Below the pieces are notes generated by a model. It was given only the letters and a program-made list of their open reading frames with translations. It was not told where the DNA came from and did not search any database. 14,423 nucleotides of DNA, from NCBI GenBank assembly GCA_964367945.1, contig CAYIZZ010000053.1, forward strand, positions 1 through 14,423. The letters run 5' to 3'. The DNA comes from JAAYCI01 sp964367945. Its GTDB lineage: Bacteria > Bacillota > Clostridia > Oscillospirales > Ruminococcaceae. Position numbers and translations under genes: made by a program. Each line of letters begins with the position of its first letter. The first letter of the stretch is position 1. Shown one piece after another: positions 6,121 to 12,865 of the stretch.

Positions 6121-7344
6121 ATGAAGTTACAAAAAGATGAAAAGTTAGTATTGATTATTATCACAGCGTACACTTTAGCGGCCACTATGGTTACAACTTT
6201 TGCGAATGTGTATTTGCTTGATTATACAAACAGCTATATAGTAATAAGCATTTATTCAATAGTTAGATATGGCACTTTGGCTGTTGGTGCAGTAGTGTCG
6301 GCGAAACTATCTAGGTATTTGAAAATGTCCACGTTAATGATGGTTGGCTTAGTCTTGATTACTTGCGCTGTTGTTTTTCTTCTTCAAACTAAAGATTTGA
6401 TTATTGAAAACCACAGTATTATTTATCTTGTGGGTTTAATATGGGGCGCAGGGGAAGGTTTCTTTTGGATTTCGCTAAACACGCTGATACAGATATGCAC
6501 AAAACCTCAGACAAGAGGTCCTTACCTAGGTGTATATGCAGCACTTGCGAGTCTTGCGAATATTTTTGCACCACTAGTATCAACACAAATATTATTAATG
6601 TATACAGTTGAAATAGAAGGCTACTATACTATGTTCAGGATGGCCATAGGTGTTTTTGTGTTCATTACTTTTGTTGCTATGTTGTTTAATGTGAAGAAAT
6701 TGCCATTAAAGTTTTCACTTATAAATTGTTTTAAAGATGTGAAAGACAGCTATGAGTGGAGATATGTTGTGGTTGCTCAGTTTTGGTTTATGTTTAGGGA
6801 TGCCGCGTCGATTTCCTTGACGGGACTGCTCATTTATGAGGCTATTGGCAGTGGATCAGCTTATGGGAGACTGCTGACTGTTTTTTCGATTTTAGGAACA
6901 ATATCCAATCTGGTGGTTGGTAAACTGGTGAAGAAACATAATAGAATTAAATTTTTAGTAGTTGGAAGCATATGCTTGTTTATCAGTGGTATATCCTTGG
7001 TGATGCTAAGAAACGAATTGGGTGTTTATATTCATGGTTCTTTTCAGTATGTATTTTTGCCGTTTGTCACAACGCCATTTTCTATTATTGCAATGAATAT
7101 TATAACCGATTATATGAAAACAGAAAACGTGATTGGCAGAACAGTAAGTCGAGAAATAATGACCGGTTTTGCCAGGGTGATTGGAATGATTATTTTTGTT
7201 GTATTGTTAACTGTTTTCCCGGGTAGACTGGGTATGGATATATCGCTGGTTGCAATTTATAGTTCATGCATCGTGTTTGCTATATACACATACAAGTATG
7301 ACGTGAAAAAACATCCCAGAAATAAAAAACAACATATCAGGTGA
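6121..7344 (+). CDS. Major facilitator superfamily-like membrane transporter
   Basis: A 407-residue, strongly hydrophobic protein with about 11-12 predicted helices, an interruption after the sixth helix (about residues 185-205, with basic VKKLPLK) and a basic C-terminal tail, the layout of a two-half MFS carrier. A conserved-looking GAGEGFFWISLN segment in the fourth helix region and SAKLSRYLK between helices 2 and 3 (in the place of the MFS A-motif) fit the fold, but I cannot assign a substrate. The ATG at 6121 is preceded by GGGGTGA (6109-6115), so the longer frame from GTG 6091 is unlikely. It is transcribed alone and converges with the second kinase gene on a shared terminator. Its nearness to the ribulokinase allows, but does not show, a role in sugar uptake. 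Confidence 0.8.
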   Translation: MKLQKDEKLVLIIITAYTLAATMVTTFANVYLLDYTNSYIVISIYSIVRYGTLAVGAVVSAKLSRYLKMSTLMMVGLVLITCAVVFLLQTKDLIIENHSIIYLVGLIWGAGEGFFWISLNTLIQICTKPQTRGPYLGVYAALASLANIFAPLVSTQILLMYTVEIEGYYTMFRMAIGVFVFITFVAMLFNVKKLPLKFSLINCFKDVKDSYEWRYVVVAQFWFMFRDAASISLTGLLIYEAIGSGSAYGRLLTVFSILGTISNLVVGKLVKKHNRIKFLVVGSICLFISGISLVMLRNELGVYIHGSFQYVFLPFVTTPFSIIAMNIITDYMKTENVIGRTVSREIMTGFARVIGMIIFVVLLTVFPGRLGMDISLVAIYSSCIVFAIYTYKYDVKKHPRNKKQHIR

Positions 7345-7381
7345 TAAAGGTGCTTTAAGCTGTTTTTGACAATTTGCATAT

Positions 7382-7427
7382 AAAAAAGAAGGATGCTGGC
7401 TTTTAGCTCAGTTTCCTTCTTTTTTTG
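7382..7427. terminator. Bidirectional terminator between converging genes
   Basis: AAAAAAGAAGGA (7382-7393) pairs with TCCTTCTTTTTT (7414-7425), and the loop carries an inner CTGGCT/AGCTCAG helix with one bulge. T runs on both strands would serve the MFS gene (+) and the second kinase gene (-). Confidence 0.85.
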
Positions 7428-7464
7428 CTTTTTTACTTATATCATTGCAAAAACATACTACCTT

Positions 7465-8664
7465 TTAAAAAAGTACAGTTAGAACGATTTCTTTTCCTGT
7501 TTTACTCTCGGCCAAGATTTTAGCTCCGTGCAAATCACAAATACTTTTCGCAATGGACAAACCAATTCCATATCCTTTTATTTCGTTGTTTCGTGACTTA
7601 TCATTACGATAAAAGCGCTCGAACCAATCGTTATGCTTTCCGATTTCGGTGTTTTCGCAGGCGTTTTCTACGCTGAATATCTTTTTGCTTCCATTTGAGC
7701 TTAAAGAAATTTTAAGGTCTGTTTGAGGCAAAGAATATTTTATGGCATTTTCCGTTAAAATCGAAATCACATTTCTTACAAGTGCCTCGTCCCCGGTGTA
7801 AGAGAGGTTTTGTTCTACGCTTAAAATCAAGTCAAGTTCTGCACTTTTAATGGGTGAAGAAAACTCGTTTACTGTATCTGTTATTGCATCGGTAAGCGAA
7901 AAATCCGATTTAATTAGCTCCACTTTTTCGTCAAGCTTTGTAAGTGATATGAGATTTTCTACAAGGGTATCAAGCCTTGAGATTTGTGTTTTAATACTGT
8001 CGGTCCATTCGCCCTCGCCATTGTCGATTTCAATAACATCACAGTCTGCTTTAATTATTGCAAGAGGCGTTTTAAACTCGTGGCTAACATTTGTAATAAA
8101 GCCTTTTTGTCTTTCGTAACTATCAACAATAGGCGCTACGGCTTTTTTCGAAAACAAGACGGATAAAATAAATATGGATACAATTGCGCCGATAAAAATA
8201 AAGACAGAATAATACATATAAGCTTTAAAACTGATCAGCTCTGATTCTATATCAAGAAAGAAATACGTGTATCCTATTTCGTTTTCAACTTTAATGTATC
8301 TGAAGTTATCGATTAAACCCGTCTGTTCTTTGCTTTCGTTTACAAGGGATGCATATTGTATGGCGTCCTCAGATGAAATAGAGCTGATTTGCCTTGTATC
8401 TATATGGTCAATTTCAAGATTTGAATTTGCGCGCACAACAAAAAATCTTGTGGTAAAAGAAATTTCTTTAGGCAACTGCGCACGCTCATTAAATGGCTCG
8501 CCCATTTTCAATTCACCGGCAGCTATTAAGTTTAGAATCTCTTCGGAATTATTCATAATGGATATATAGTTTGCTATATTGATTAAAAAAGCAATAAGTA
8601 GCATAACTATCACGCTTATAATAGTTGTAAGTAAAACAAATTTTCCTTGTAACTTTTTAAGCAT
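7465..8664 (-). CDS. Membrane sensor histidine kinase without HAMP, second two-component system
   Basis: A 399-residue kinase. Helix 1 is about residues 10-30, an extracytoplasmic region about 31-150, and helix 2 about 151-172. The phosphoacceptor helix begins almost at once, with NVSHEFKTP and His195, so there is no room for a HAMP linker. The ATPase domain has the N-box Asn306 (LTENAIKYS), the F-box RFYRNDKSR (350-358) and the G2 box GYGIGLSIAK (364-373). The G1 box is degenerate: where DxGxGI is expected the protein reads SVENACENTEIG (331-342). Comparable VxN-type variants are known in small Firmicute kinases and are usually active. The start lies one base after the regulator stop, with GGAGGTG (8669-8675) overlapping that stop. 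It should partner the regulator encoded immediately upstream. Confidence 0.93.
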   Translation of the reverse strand: MLKKLQGKFVLLTTIISVIVMLLIAFLINIANYISIMNNSEEILNLIAAGELKMGEPFNERAQLPKEISFTTRFFVVRANSNLEIDHIDTRQISSISSEDAIQYASLVNESKEQTGLIDNFRYIKVENEIGYTYFFLDIESELISFKAYMYYSVFIFIGAIVSIFILSVLFSKKAVAPIVDSYERQKGFITNVSHEFKTPLAIIKADCDVIEIDNGEGEWTDSIKTQISRLDTLVENLISLTKLDEKVELIKSDFSLTDAITDTVNEFSSPIKSAELDLILSVEQNLSYTGDEALVRNVISILTENAIKYSLPQTDLKISLSSNGSKKIFSVENACENTEIGKHNDWFERFYRNDKSRNNEIKGYGIGLSIAKSICDLHGAKILAESKTGKEIVLTVLF

Positions 8665-8665
8665 A

Positions 8666-9334
8666 TCACACCTCCAAAGAATATCCAGTGTTTCGTGTGG
8701 CTTTAATCTTCACATCGGTTTCAAGAAGTGTGAGCTTTTTTCTAAGGTAGGAAATATACACCCATATGATGTTTATTTCAGCGTCACTATCATATCCCCA
8801 GATTTTCTCCATAAAACGCTCTGTGGGAATCAGATGTCCTTTGTTAATCATTAGCATTTCCATCATTTGAAACTCTTTACTGGCTAGCTTAAAGGTGTTT
8901 TTAGTGGTATAAAGCTCAAAAGTTTTTCGGTTAAGGTTTACATCGCCAACCGTTAAAATAGACGAGCTACTGTCGCTCACTGTTCTTGTCATTGCGCGAA
9001 TCCTTGCAAGTAATTCTTTGGTTTCAAAAGGCTTTGTAAGATAATCGTTTGCACCGAGGTCAAGTCCTGTGATTTTATCGTCCACTTGAGATTTTGCTGT
9101 TAGCATAATAATCGGAATAAGATTTCCCTTTTCACGAACTTTTTTAAGAACAGTAAGCCCGTCTACTTTGGGCATCATTATATCCAAAATAACAGCATCA
9201 TAATTTTCGGAATCCAAAAACATAAGTGCTTCTTCGCCGTCATAAACCGCATCAACAGAATAGTTATAGTGTTTTAATATTTTCGCAAGAGCGTTAGAAA
9301 GCTCTTTTTCATCTTCGCATAGCAATATTCGCAT
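8666..9334 (-). CDS. OmpR/PhoB-family response regulator, second two-component system
   Basis: A 222-residue response regulator of the same class as the first one in this window. The receiver has LLCEDE, phosphoacceptor Asp51 in ILDIMMP, Thr79 and Lys101 in YLTKPF. The C-terminal winged helix contains KIWGYD, VYISYLRKK and the NTGYSL wing. ATG 9334 is the start, since GAGGTGA (9340-9346) sits 5 bases upstream; the frame extends 11 codons further without a ribosome site. It precedes its kinase with a one-base gap, so the two are surely cotranscribed. Its promoter carries a TTTAAG direct repeat that differs in sequence and period from that of the first system. Confidence 0.95.
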   Translation of the reverse strand: MRILLCEDEKELSNALAKILKHYNYSVDAVYDGEEALMFLDSENYDAVILDIMMPKVDGLTVLKKVREKGNLIPIIMLTAKSQVDDKITGLDLGANDYLTKPFETKELLARIRAMTRTVSDSSSSILTVGDVNLNRKTFELYTTKNTFKLASKEFQMMEMLMINKGHLIPTERFMEKIWGYDSDAEINIIWVYISYLRKKLTLLETDVKIKATRNTGYSLEV

Positions 9335-9350
9335 AGTTTTCACCTCGTGT

Positions 9351-9385
9351 AATATACTATACCACAAACCTTAAACTTACTTAAA
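9351..9385 (-). promoter_or_regulatory. Promoter and direct repeat of the second regulator/kinase operon
   Basis: On the minus strand, TTTAAG at 9385-9380 and at 9375-9370 are separated by 4 bases (10-bp period). Candidate -10 boxes are TATAGT (9361-9356, 8 nt downstream) and TATATT (9356-9351). No independent -35 box is visible. An autoregulatory operator is likely. Confidence 0.5.
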
Positions 9386-9568
9386 ATTTTAGCGGTTTTT
9401 ATATTTAAGTAGCGTAAGTTTTGGGCGTAAAAAAACAAACTAAATCATGGAGTGGTGGAATAACATAACTATATTATTCCTGTTTAAAAACAAAATTGCA
9501 AATGATATAGGGCGAGTACTGATAAACTTTAAGCTCGGTTTACTCTTGCCGTTTATGGTGGAATATAC

Positions 9569-9598
9569 TTGTTTCGATGGCATAAAATATGCTATACT
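9569..9598 (+). promoter_or_regulatory. Likely sigma-A promoter of hisIE
   Basis: TTGTTT (9569-9574), an 18-base spacer ending in TGC, and TATACT (9593-9598). The TGNTATACT form is close to an extended -10. It leaves a leader of about 70 bases before the start codon. Confidence 0.5.
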
Positions 9599-9674
9599 AT
9601 CATAGGAAAACAGCGAAAATATAATAGCAAAGCGCATTATATTTTGCCTTTATAAAAAACATAAAAGGGGTAAA

Positions 9675-10325
9675 ATGAAATTGGATATAACAAAACTGAA
9701 GTTTGACAAAAATGGCCTGATTCCTGCGGTGGTACAAGATTTTTACACAAAAGAAGTCCTTACTGTGGCATACATGAACGAAGAAAGCCTTGACATAACA
9801 CTGAAAGAAAAGCGCACATGCTTTTACTCACGCAGCAGAGGGGAGCTGTGGCGCAAGGGCGAGAGCAGCGGCAACACCCAGCGTGTGGTGTCGCTACACA
9901 CCGACTGTGACGCCGACGCACTGGTGGTGCAGGTGGTGAAGACAGGCCCCGCTTGCCACACAGGCGCCGAGAGCTGTTTTTTTGAGCTGTTATATAAAGA
10001 CGAAGAGATGCAAAGCCTGGGCTTGCACGCTTTGTACAGCCTTATAGAAGGCCGCAAAGATATCCCACAAGAGGGCAGCTACACCAGCTATTTGTTTGCA
10101 AAAGGCAAAGAAAAAATCCTGAAAAAAGTGGGCGAAGAATGCACCGAGGTAGTTATCGGAGCCATGAAAAACGATGATAAAGAGACTATTTACGAGATAT
10201 CAGACCTTTGCTATCATGTGCTTGTTTTAATGGCAGAATGTGGCATCACACCAAGCGATATCCAAAAAGAGCTGGCTTCACGCCACGTGGTGGACCATAA
10301 AGTGAAGCAGGAAACAATGAAGTAA
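9675..10325 (+). CDS. hisIE: Bifunctional phosphoribosyl-AMP cyclohydrolase / phosphoribosyl-ATP pyrophosphatase
   Basis: A 216-residue fusion enzyme catalysing steps two and three of histidine synthesis: hydrolysis of phosphoribosyl-ATP to the AMP form, then opening of the purine ring. The N-terminal HisI part (about 1-110) shows SGNTQ (65-69), the metal/substrate motif HTDCDADAL with Asp77, Cys78, Asp79 and Asp81, and zinc-type Cys94 and Cys101 in GPACHTG..CF. The C-terminal HisE part (about 116-205) has the MazG-like helices KKVGEECTEVVIGA (Glu154, 155, 158) and EISDLCYHVLVLM (Asp177). The start is supported by GGGG at 9667-9670. No other his gene is in the window and the gene has its own promoter, so it is separated from any his operon. 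By eye it is more GC-rich than the neighbouring transporter and kinase genes. Confidence 0.95.
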   Translation: MKLDITKLKFDKNGLIPAVVQDFYTKEVLTVAYMNEESLDITLKEKRTCFYSRSRGELWRKGESSGNTQRVVSLHTDCDADALVVQVVKTGPACHTGAESCFFELLYKDEEMQSLGLHALYSLIEGRKDIPQEGSYTSYLFAKGKEKILKKVGEECTEVVIGAMKNDDKETIYEISDLCYHVLVLMAECGITPSDIQKELASRHVVDHKVKQETMK

Positions 10326-10391
10326 GTAGCTTTTTTGCACTCACCGCAAACAAGGTATACACATATTAAAATGTGAAATAGGGAACACTGC

Positions 10392-11402
10392 ATGGAGATT
10401 TCAATAGATATACCAACAATGTTGTTTATGATCATAGTTGTGCCGTCAGGTGCTATAGTCGCGGTGTTGCTGCTGGTTAGCCGAGCTAAATTCAAAAAAC
10501 GCACAGGTAACATAGCGGCAGTGATACAGGAATATCAAAGCATACATCCCGTGCCTATATCGGTTATAGCAAACAGGATGCAACTTAGCGAAGAGCAAAC
10601 GGTATCGCTTATCCGCGAGCTTATCAGCCATGGACACATAAAAAGGCTTCGCATAGATAATAGCACAAAAAGCATAATATACCTAGACTCTGAGGGCACA
10701 GACCAAAGCACCGTGTCAAACTTTATATACATACAATGCCCCGGCTGTGCAGGCACCACCAAGGCGGTGAAGGGTAGCGAATATAAGTGCGATTATTGCG
10801 GCAAAACGCTCACAGCAGACGGTGTCGGCTCGCCGGTGATGTCGGAGCATGTAAGCTTGTTTAAAAATAAAGAGCTGACCACCACGGTGGAAAAAAACAT
10901 AATGGGTTGCGGCGTTCCGATACTGGGTATTGCGGCAAGTGCTTTTTTCTCGGTGATGCAGCCGGTAATGAATGGTGACTTATCGTTTTTAGAGCAAGTG
11001 GTTGCGATTATACTGATGGTTCCGGCCGGCGTTGTTTCACTGGTGTGCATCATCCTAATATGCATGACAATGAGAGCACGGCACACACGCTCACTAATAG
11101 AGAGATACATGGCCATTGTGGGCGAGACAAGAACCCCACAAGGGACGTTGGTAAGCACCATTGCAAATATGCTTGGTGAAAATGAAAGCAAAACAGCGGC
11201 AAACCTGCGCTTTTTAATACGAAACAAGCACCTAAAGGGTGTTGAGCTAAGTGGCACACCATTAAGGGTACAGTACCTAAACGACACCGAACAATACAGC
11301 CGTTTTGCCACTGTTGTATGCAAGATATGCGGTGGAGAATCTGTGCAAACTTATGGCAAGGCAAACAAATGCCCATATTGCGGCAATAACCTAGCATCAT
11401 AA
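10392..11402 (+). CDS. Membrane protein with duplicated winged-helix and zinc-ribbon modules
   Basis: A 336-residue protein I cannot assign to a family. It is an internal duplication of helix, winged-helix-like segment and zinc ribbon. Copy 1: hydrophobic 8-30, helical region 40-100 (IAAVIQEY..ISVIANRMQLSEEQT..LIRELISHGHIK), then a four-Cys ribbon, Cys116, 119, 133, 136. Copy 2: two hydrophobic stretches about 170-190 and 200-226, helical region 236-297 (YMAIVGE..VSTIANMLGENESKT..LRFLIRNKHLKGVEL), then Cys310, 313, 327, 330. Both ribbons have CxxC-13 residues-CxxC. The helical parts resemble PCI-like or winged-helix folds, so nucleic-acid or protein binding at the membrane is conceivable. The ATG follows GGGA at 10381-10384. 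It lies 66 bases after hisIE without a terminator between, so read-through is possible, and it ends in its own terminator. Confidence 0.8.
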   Translation: MEISIDIPTMLFMIIVVPSGAIVAVLLLVSRAKFKKRTGNIAAVIQEYQSIHPVPISVIANRMQLSEEQTVSLIRELISHGHIKRLRIDNSTKSIIYLDSEGTDQSTVSNFIYIQCPGCAGTTKAVKGSEYKCDYCGKTLTADGVGSPVMSEHVSLFKNKELTTTVEKNIMGCGVPILGIAASAFFSVMQPVMNGDLSFLEQVVAIILMVPAGVVSLVCIILICMTMRARHTRSLIERYMAIVGETRTPQGTLVSTIANMLGENESKTAANLRFLIRNKHLKGVELSGTPLRVQYLNDTEQYSRFATVVCKICGGESVQTYGKANKCPYCGNNLAS

Positions 11403-11407
11403 AACAC

Positions 11408-11437
11408 AAAACCACCGACGTGTAAATCGGTGGTTTT
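11408..11437. terminator. Intrinsic terminator after the zinc-ribbon membrane protein gene
   Basis: AAAACCACCGA (11408-11418) pairs perfectly with TCGGTGGTTTT (11427-11437) around an 8-base loop; the A and T ends make it able to work on both strands. Confidence 0.88.
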
Positions 11438-11535
11438 ATAATTATGTGTTATAATATATTTCTGGATAAGCACACCTTGAAAAGTAAGCGAAATTCAGCA
11501 GTGATAAAAATATATTGACCCGGAAAGATGAATAA

Positions 11536-12156
11536 ATGAAAGAAAATAAAAAAGATAATAGCCTGAATATGATGGTGAAGATTAATTTAGCTGTTGACAT
11601 AGCGGTGTTTATTTTAGCGTTTTTGTTTTTATGGTTCAGCAGTGAAATATCAGAAGTTATAACTATTATCCTTGTGGGTTTGATTTTTTTGCTGGTGATG
11701 GCAATACTTTTCACAAAAACAATTATCACCATCGTGTTAAACATAATCGCTATAGGTGCTAAACTCAAAAACAAAAACCATAATATGATATTTAATATAG
11801 TGGCTACCATGATAAGTGTTTTGCTTTTAATTGTTGCATATACGTTTGATTTTGAGCTTGAAAAAGTTAAGTTTGAACATTTTTTATACCAAAGCCAGCG
11901 TGAGCAAGAGATAAGTGAGATCATTGATAATGGCACAGAAAACATGGACAATAGCATTCTGTGGAAAACGCTGGATGACGGAGAAATCTTGAAAGGGTAC
12001 TGGGTGCAAAGAGGTATGCTGTCCGGCTATTCGCTGCTTTACTACACCTCGGTAGACGATCCGGAAATAGTTGAAAAATATGGTGGGGGAGCAGAAAAAA
12101 CTGTTCTTGCCATCGAAAAAATAGACGAACACTGGTACTATGCACGGTTTGAATAA
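11536..12156 (+). CDS. Hypothetical membrane protein with a C-terminal soluble domain
   Basis: A 206-residue protein of no recognised family. After a basic, Lys/Asn-rich N-terminus (1-14), hydrophobic segments lie at about 15-34, 40-74 (long enough for one or two helices) and 86-104. A soluble, fairly acidic domain of about 100 residues follows (105-206), containing ILWKTLDDGEILKGYW and ending AIEKIDEHWYYARFE. The positively charged N-terminus predicts an inside start; the side of the C-terminal domain depends on whether the middle stretch counts as one or two helices. The start at 11536 is backed by GGAAAG 8 bases upstream (11522-11527). It stands alone, flanked by terminators on both sides, and its AT content is closer to the kinase genes than to the hisIE pair. 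No function is proposed. Confidence 0.7.
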   Translation: MKENKKDNSLNMMVKINLAVDIAVFILAFLFLWFSSEISEVITIILVGLIFLLVMAILFTKTIITIVLNIIAIGAKLKNKNHNMIFNIVATMISVLLLIVAYTFDFELEKVKFEHFLYQSQREQEISEIIDNGTENMDNSILWKTLDDGEILKGYWVQRGMLSGYSLLYYTSVDDPEIVEKYGGGAEKTVLAIEKIDEHWYYARFE

Positions 12157-12202
12157 CCCGTGTAGAAGATACTTGAAAAGTTATGAATAGTATAACTGCA
12201 TC

Positions 12203-12244
12203 AGCCCTTGAATGAAGGTTTTGTCCAAGTGGACATGGCTTTTT
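12203..12244 (+). terminator. Weak, possible terminator after the hypothetical membrane protein
   Basis: AGCC (12203-12206) can pair with GGCT (12237-12240); inside, TGTCC/GGACA (12222-12226 with 12231-12235) forms a second stem with a 4-base loop, and T residues follow to 12244. It lies 47 bases past the stop at 12156. Confidence 0.4.
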
Positions 12245-12377
12245 CAGATAAAGAAATGAATACTATTTTCTTGCAACAACACATGAGGGTCTGGCTGGAA
12301 TAAACTGTTCAATTGAAAATATAAAATGATGATTGTAGAGAACGATTTTGGCATTATCTTTGACAGAAAGTAGGCCG

Positions 12378-12403
12378 GCACTTCTGAAAAGAAGTGCTTT
12401 TTT
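12378..12403 (+). terminator. Strong intrinsic terminator upstream of the gntR promoter
   Basis: An 8-bp perfect stem GCACTTCT/AGAAGTGC (12378-12385 with 12390-12397) is closed by a GAAA tetraloop and followed by six T (12398-12403). It isolates the gntR operon from upstream transcription. Confidence 0.9.
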
Positions 12404-12417
12404 AGTTCAAAAAGGTG

Positions 12418-12446
12418 TTGACAATGCCAGGACATCAGTGTATTAT
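12418..12446 (+). promoter_or_regulatory. Sigma-A promoter of the gntR-ABC operon
   Basis: TTGACA (12418-12423), a 17-base spacer and TATTAT (12441-12446): a full-consensus -35 and a 5-of-6 -10 at the ideal distance. Such strength suggests that control is by repression. Confidence 0.85.
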
Positions 12447-12465
12447 TGTATTAGTTGAATAGTAC
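12440..12465. promoter_or_regulatory. Candidate operator for the GntR regulator
   Basis: GTATTATT (12440-12447) and AATAGTAC (12458-12465) are inverted copies with one mismatch and a 10-base centre. The dyad covers the -10 box and the likely start of transcription, where a repressor would block the polymerase. Confidence 0.45.
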
Positions 12466-12496
12466 GACGATACAAAGTGACGAAGGGAGGAATTAT

Positions 12497-12865
12497 GTGA
12501 GCTGGAACTTCAATGAAGATAAACCGATATTTTTGCAAATAGCCGCAGAGATAACAAGAAGCATTGTCAGTGGCAAGTATGCACCGGGCGAAAAGCTACC
12601 GACAGTTAGAGATTTTGCACTGCAAGCAGGGGTGAACCCTAACACCATGCAACGGGCACTGGTGGAAGTGGAGCAAAACGGGCTTATTTCAACACGGCGT
12701 GGTGACGGAAGATACGTGAGCTGTGATGAGAATCATATTAAAAGCATGGGTAATGTAAGGCTGGTAGAGGCTAGTTCAGAGTTTATTTCGTCTATGCTAG
12801 AGCTTGGTTTTTCCAAAGATGAGATATTAACACAAGTTGAAAAAAGATTAAAAGGGGGCAGTTGA
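12497..12865 (+). CDS. YtrA-type GntR-family transcriptional regulator
   Basis: A 122-residue repressor, the short length typical of the YtrA subfamily, whose members sit at the head of ABC transporter operons and repress them until an envelope signal such as a cell-wall antibiotic appears. The winged helix covers about residues 9-78: PIFLQIAAEITRSIV, GEKLPTVRDFALQAGVNPNT (recognition helix region) and the wing with STRRGDGRYV. The remaining 45 residues form the short helical dimerisation tail instead of a large effector domain. The start is GTG 12497, because GGGAGG (12485-12490) lies 6 bases before it; the frame is open further up, but that part overlaps the promoter. Its stop overlaps the ATPase start by one base (TGATG), so the products are translationally coupled. 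Confidence 0.93.
   Translation: MSWNFNEDKPIFLQIAAEITRSIVSGKYAPGEKLPTVRDFALQAGVNPNTMQRALVEVEQNGLISTRRGDGRYVSCDENHIKSMGNVRLVEASSEFISSMLELGFSKDEILTQVEKRLKGGS

Larger units (their letters stand above)
9335..9674. other. Divergent intergenic region before hisIE
   Basis: The stretch has no supported gene. It holds the second regulator's promoter (9351-9385), a 7-bp hairpin GGAATAA/TTATTCC (9457-9463 with 9474-9480) lacking a T run, a weaker GAGTA/TACTC dyad near 9514-9545, and the hisIE promoter at 9569-9598. No riboswitch or T-box core is recognisable. Confidence 0.5.
12157..12496. other. Intergenic region with two hairpin terminators before the gntR operon
   Basis: There is no supported gene. 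A structured element at 12203-12244, a strong terminator at 12378-12403, the gntR promoter at 12418-12446 and an overlapping palindrome fill most of it. The 130 bases between the two hairpins hold no clear reading frame; a small RNA ending at 12403 is possible, but no convincing promoter for it was found. Confidence 0.5.

Noticed and set aside
9457..9480. A hairpin GGAATAA/TTATTCC upstream of hisIE as a terminator or attenuator.
   Set aside because: The stem is AT-rich and there is no T run after it, so it does not meet the standard for either.
10793..11323. A 176-codon open frame on the minus strand opposite the zinc-ribbon membrane protein gene.
   Set aside because: It has no ribosome site or promoter and its protein lacks domain features, while the plus-strand frame has two intact CxxC-13-CxxC ribbons.
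11442..11957. A 171-codon hydrophobic minus-strand frame opposite the hypothetical membrane protein gene.
   Set aside because: Antisense frames of AT-rich membrane genes are often open and hydrophobic. The plus-strand frame has a good ribosome site at 11522-11527 and lies between terminators.
12455..12496. An upstream extension of the GntR protein starting at TTG 12455.
   Set aside because: It would begin within the promoter's start region and lacks a ribosome site; GGGAGG 6 bases before GTG 12497 fits the known length of YtrA proteins.
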